This document shows, one piece after another, positions 5,646 through 7,239 of a DNA stretch of 7,239 nucleotides; position 1 is the first letter of the stretch; each line of letters begins with the position of its first letter. Source of the DNA: Methanosarcinales archaeon (GTDB taxonomy: Archaea > Halobacteriota > Methanosarcinia > Methanosarcinales > Methanogasteraceae); assembly GCA_030666765.1 (NCBI GenBank), contig DAOUXE010000047.1:1-7239 (forward strand), in the 5' to 3' direction. The notes beneath the pieces were generated by a model. It worked only from the letters and a program-made list of their open reading frames with translations. It had not been told where the DNA came from and made no database searches. The translations under genes and the position numbers were made by a program.

Positions 5646-6992
5646 ATGTTGTCACAGCCAGAGGTTTCGCAAACAGTTACAGATTCTCACATCATCTACA
5701 CAAAGCGTACCGGTGACACCACAACGAGGATCGATTATGATTACAAGCGGTGCTGCGGCTGCGGCATCTGTGTCGATCTCTGCCCCACGGATGCGCTCGA
5801 ACTCGGAGATATGTGCGCCATCGGAACAGGTCTGGATGTGCCGCCTGTGCTAATGGATCCGGATAAATGCTCATTTTGCGGGATGTGTGCCGCATTCTGC
5901 CCGACAAAAGCAGTTAAAATGGATATCGATGGGAAAAACTCCGTAAAACGGGACTGCTATCCCCACATCGATCCAAAGGCACAGCCAAATGAGTCCTGCC
6001 TCCCGTGCAGCCTCTGCGAGCAGGTATGCAGTTCGGATGCGATCACAGTCGAGTACACATTCCCGAAGAAGGAGGAGATCGCACCGCTCAAGGAGGGCGC
6101 AACCGGCGAGATTAGCATTGATAGGGGGAAGTGCAACTTCTGCGGCATCTGCGCATACTTCTGCGATGCGTTCATCCTGATTCCAAAAGATAAGGGTGAA
6201 ATAACGCCTGTCGATCCGAAAACATCTCCACCGTCGACACTTGTAGTACCGTTCGAAAACATCTTAATCGATGAGGCGGCTTGTGATTACTGCGTGCTCT
6301 GCGAAGATATCTGCCCTGAAGACGCTATAAAGGTCACCGGCACGCGAGAGGTGGCTGCGCCCCGCGTATCAGGCACGCTATCGGTCAATGAGAACTGCGT
6401 TGCATGTGGCTGGTGCAAAAGCGTCTGCCCTTATGATGCTATCGACATTTTCAAGCCGTTCGAAGGTGGAATCCGGCTGATCGAGAACCATCTTATAAGA
6501 TGCGATCCTCTTGGATGCCATGCGTGCTTCAATGTCTGCCCTGCGAATGCCTGGTACATTCCCGATGATGGAAAGATTGGTGTATCAGCAGACCGGTGCA
6601 CCTTCTGCGGCGCATGTGAACGCGCATGTTGGCTCGATGCAATCGCGGTTGATCGAACCAGCGTCGCGCATACGCCCCTATGCGATACTGCGTGGGGTGA
6701 AGAGTGGGAGCGCGGGATAAAGAGCATTATCTCCGGGAAGCGGATGTACCTTGATCGATCGCATGTGGTTGTTTCGCCGGCGCCAGCGCGTGAGGTGGCT
6801 CCAGTACCTGCGATGCCCGTCATCGATCCTTCTCTGCTTAAGCGGGCGCGGGAGAGAATCGACCGGGTCATGCCGATGCTATCTGATGTGAAGGCGAGAC
6901 GGGGGTGGGAGGCGGCTCCTGCAGAGGGTTGCCATGACGTGACCGGGTCAGCAGCAATAACATCACCTCGACACAATCGAAAACTCCAGTGA
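5646..6992 (+). CDS. fwdF: FwdF-like polyferredoxin, eight [4Fe-4S] motifs
   Basis: This 448-residue protein has eight four-cysteine motifs: C36/39/42/46, C75/78/81/85, C118/121/124/128, C163/166/169/173, C213/216/219/223, C251/254/257/261, C286/291/294/298 and C318/321/324/328. That fits four tandem 2[4Fe-4S] ferredoxin domains, the layout of FwdF/FmdF in tungsten/molybdenum formylmethanofuran dehydrogenase. The spacer after the first motif (LELGDMCAIGTGLDVPP), the IDGKNSVKR...YPHID segment and the PLGCHACFNVCPANAWYIP block all look like FwdF. FwdF carries electrons to the CO2-reducing FwdBD unit, or away from it in the oxidative direction. Oddities are the CxxxxC spacing in motif 7, no proline after motifs 3, 4 and 8, and residues 340-448, a tail with a proline-rich linker (377-396) beyond the roughly 350 residues usual for FwdF. 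It lies two bases after the beta-helix gene with no Shine-Dalgarno at proper spacing, suggesting coupled translation. Another electron-transfer complex is the main alternative. Confidence 0.8.
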   Translation: MLSQPEVSQTVTDSHIIYTKRTGDTTTRIDYDYKRCCGCGICVDLCPTDALELGDMCAIGTGLDVPPVLMDPDKCSFCGMCAAFCPTKAVKMDIDGKNSVKRDCYPHIDPKAQPNESCLPCSLCEQVCSSDAITVEYTFPKKEEIAPLKEGATGEISIDRGKCNFCGICAYFCDAFILIPKDKGEITPVDPKTSPPSTLVVPFENILIDEAACDYCVLCEDICPEDAIKVTGTREVAAPRVSGTLSVNENCVACGWCKSVCPYDAIDIFKPFEGGIRLIENHLIRCDPLGCHACFNVCPANAWYIPDDGKIGVSADRCTFCGACERACWLDAIAVDRTSVAHTPLCDTAWGEEWERGIKSIISGKRMYLDRSHVVVSPAPAREVAPVPAMPVIDPSLLKRARERIDRVMPMLSDVKARRGWEAAPAEGCHDVTGSAAITSPRHNRKLQ

Positions 6993-7022
6993 AAACGAGA
7001 CTTGGTACGTAAAACTCTCAAA

Positions 7023-7060
7023 AACAGTGGCGGCAGCCACAGTTCTGAAAACCGCTTTTT
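7023..7060 (+). terminator. Hairpin and T-run after the polyferredoxin gene
   Basis: GTGGC (7027-7031) pairs with GCCAC (7036-7040) over a GGCA loop. The stem continues after one A-A mismatch with AAC (7023-7025) against GTT (7042-7044). A run of five T follows at 7056-7060. It starts about 30 bases after the stop and probably ends the operon, together with the stronger T run at 7101-7107. Confidence 0.5.
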
Positions 7061-7100
7061 CATCGACAGTATAAGCACTGCGATAGCCAGGTCATGCACG

Positions 7101-7107
7101 TTTTTTT
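7101..7107 (+). terminator. Seven-T terminator tract
   Basis: A run of seven T about 110 bases after the polyferredoxin stop is a typical archaeal termination signal. It abuts the left end of the inverted-repeat element. Confidence 0.4.
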
Positions 7108-7239
7108 ATTAGACCTGTTGCGGAATAACTTGGAAAAGCCCGGAGAATGGATATTCGTGAAAAGGAGCAATATGCGCAGAGTAATGGACGCCTTAGAAGG
7201 CAGCATTTCATAGAATTTTATATCGCAACAAGTCTATTA
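7107..7239. mobile_element. Candidate MITE-like element with terminal inverted repeats
   Basis: Bases 7107-7128 and the reverse complement of 7218-7239 match at 18 of 22 positions. The core is TAGACCTGTTGCG on the left and TAGACTTGTTGCG on the right. If the ends are AGAC...GTCT (7111-7235, 125 bp), the flanks share a short direct ATT. Such ends resemble those of IS elements with DDE transposases, and the short interior suggests a non-autonomous derivative. The right arm reaches the last base of the window, so its true limit is not visible. A long-stem RNA structure is the alternative. Confidence 0.5.
7147..7239 (+). CDS. Open frame inside the inverted-repeat element (partial)
   Basis: An ATG at 7147 opens a frame that stays open to the window edge (31 codons), beginning MDIREKEQYAQSNGRLRRQ. 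GGAG lies only one base upstream, which is not a normal ribosome-site spacing. If the element is a MITE, this may be the leftover start of its parent's transposase. It reads through the right inverted repeat and may be meaningless. An overlapping 13-codon frame from ATG 7172 has GGAG at 7164-7167 with a better spacer, but is too short to support. Confidence 0.18.
   Translation, partial: MDIREKEQYAQSNGRLRRQHFIEFYIATSLL

Noticed and set aside
5158..5655. 165-codon minus-strand frame opposite the beta-helix gene
   Set aside because: It is cysteine- and histidine-rich by being the reverse of a repetitive beta-helix gene, while the plus frame has the repeat pattern, TATA box and operon position.
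6431..7099. 222-codon minus-strand frame opposite the end of the polyferredoxin gene
   Set aside because: It is antisense to the cysteine motifs of the clear polyferredoxin gene, and its product is rich in S, R and H, typical of a shadow frame.
1..7239. CRISPR array, tRNA or rRNA genes
   Set aside because: No regularly spaced direct repeats and no cloverleaf or rRNA-like stretch was seen on either strand.

Overview
The window looks like a chromosomal segment of a methanogen-related euryarchaeon (a methanogen, or an anaerobic methane or alkane oxidiser). The evidence is a polyferredoxin whose eight-cluster layout matches FwdF of formylmethanofuran dehydrogenase, an archaeal DUF447 protein, an archaeal-type DUF89 phosphatase, a large SF2 helicase of the kind found in methanogens, an archaeal TATA box 30 bases before an apparently leaderless start, and T-tract terminators. 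I cannot name the species from the sequence alone.

Layout, left to right. Bases 1-70 appear to hold the last codons of a plus-strand gene, followed by a hairpin and T-run. Bases 71-430 are non-coding or carry at most one tiny ORF; they include an AT-alternating tract and a C-rich tract (G-rich on the helicase strand). A complete 828-residue zinc-finger-bearing SF2 helicase lies on the minus strand at 431-2917. It is divergent from a plus-strand pair, DUF447 (3025-3627) and DUF89 (3624-4469), which overlap by ATGA. The 107-bp divergent spacer carries three ACCTGAAA iterations bracketed by two AACGCTTTC copies, and may be a shared operator. A gene-poor stretch follows at 4470-5205. It holds a T-rich terminator, a possible tiny hydrophobic ORF overlapping the DUF89 stop, a long imperfect inverted repeat, two other tiny ORFs, and a cluster of palindromes directly before a good TATA box.

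That promoter serves a two-gene operon: a bactofilin-like beta-helix protein (5206-5643) and, two bases later, the FwdF-like polyferredoxin (5646-6992) with eight four-cysteine motifs and a C-terminal extension of about 110 residues. No other fwd/fmd subunit gene is visible, so FwdF is separated from the catalytic subunits, at least on this side, and is paired with a possible self-assembling scaffold. After a hairpin plus T-run, the last 133 bases are bounded by 22-bp inverted repeats (18 of 22 matching), which suggests a small MITE-like mobile element.

Functionally, the polyferredoxin should conduct electrons to or from CO2/formylmethanofuran chemistry. DUF447 (flavin-binding fold) and DUF89 (metal-dependent phosphatase fold) look like a translationally coupled housekeeping pair, and the helicase is probably a nucleic-acid maintenance enzyme. 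The observations most worth a second look are the beta-helix/FwdF operon with its palindromic promoter region, the divergent iterated operator, and the terminal inverted-repeat element.
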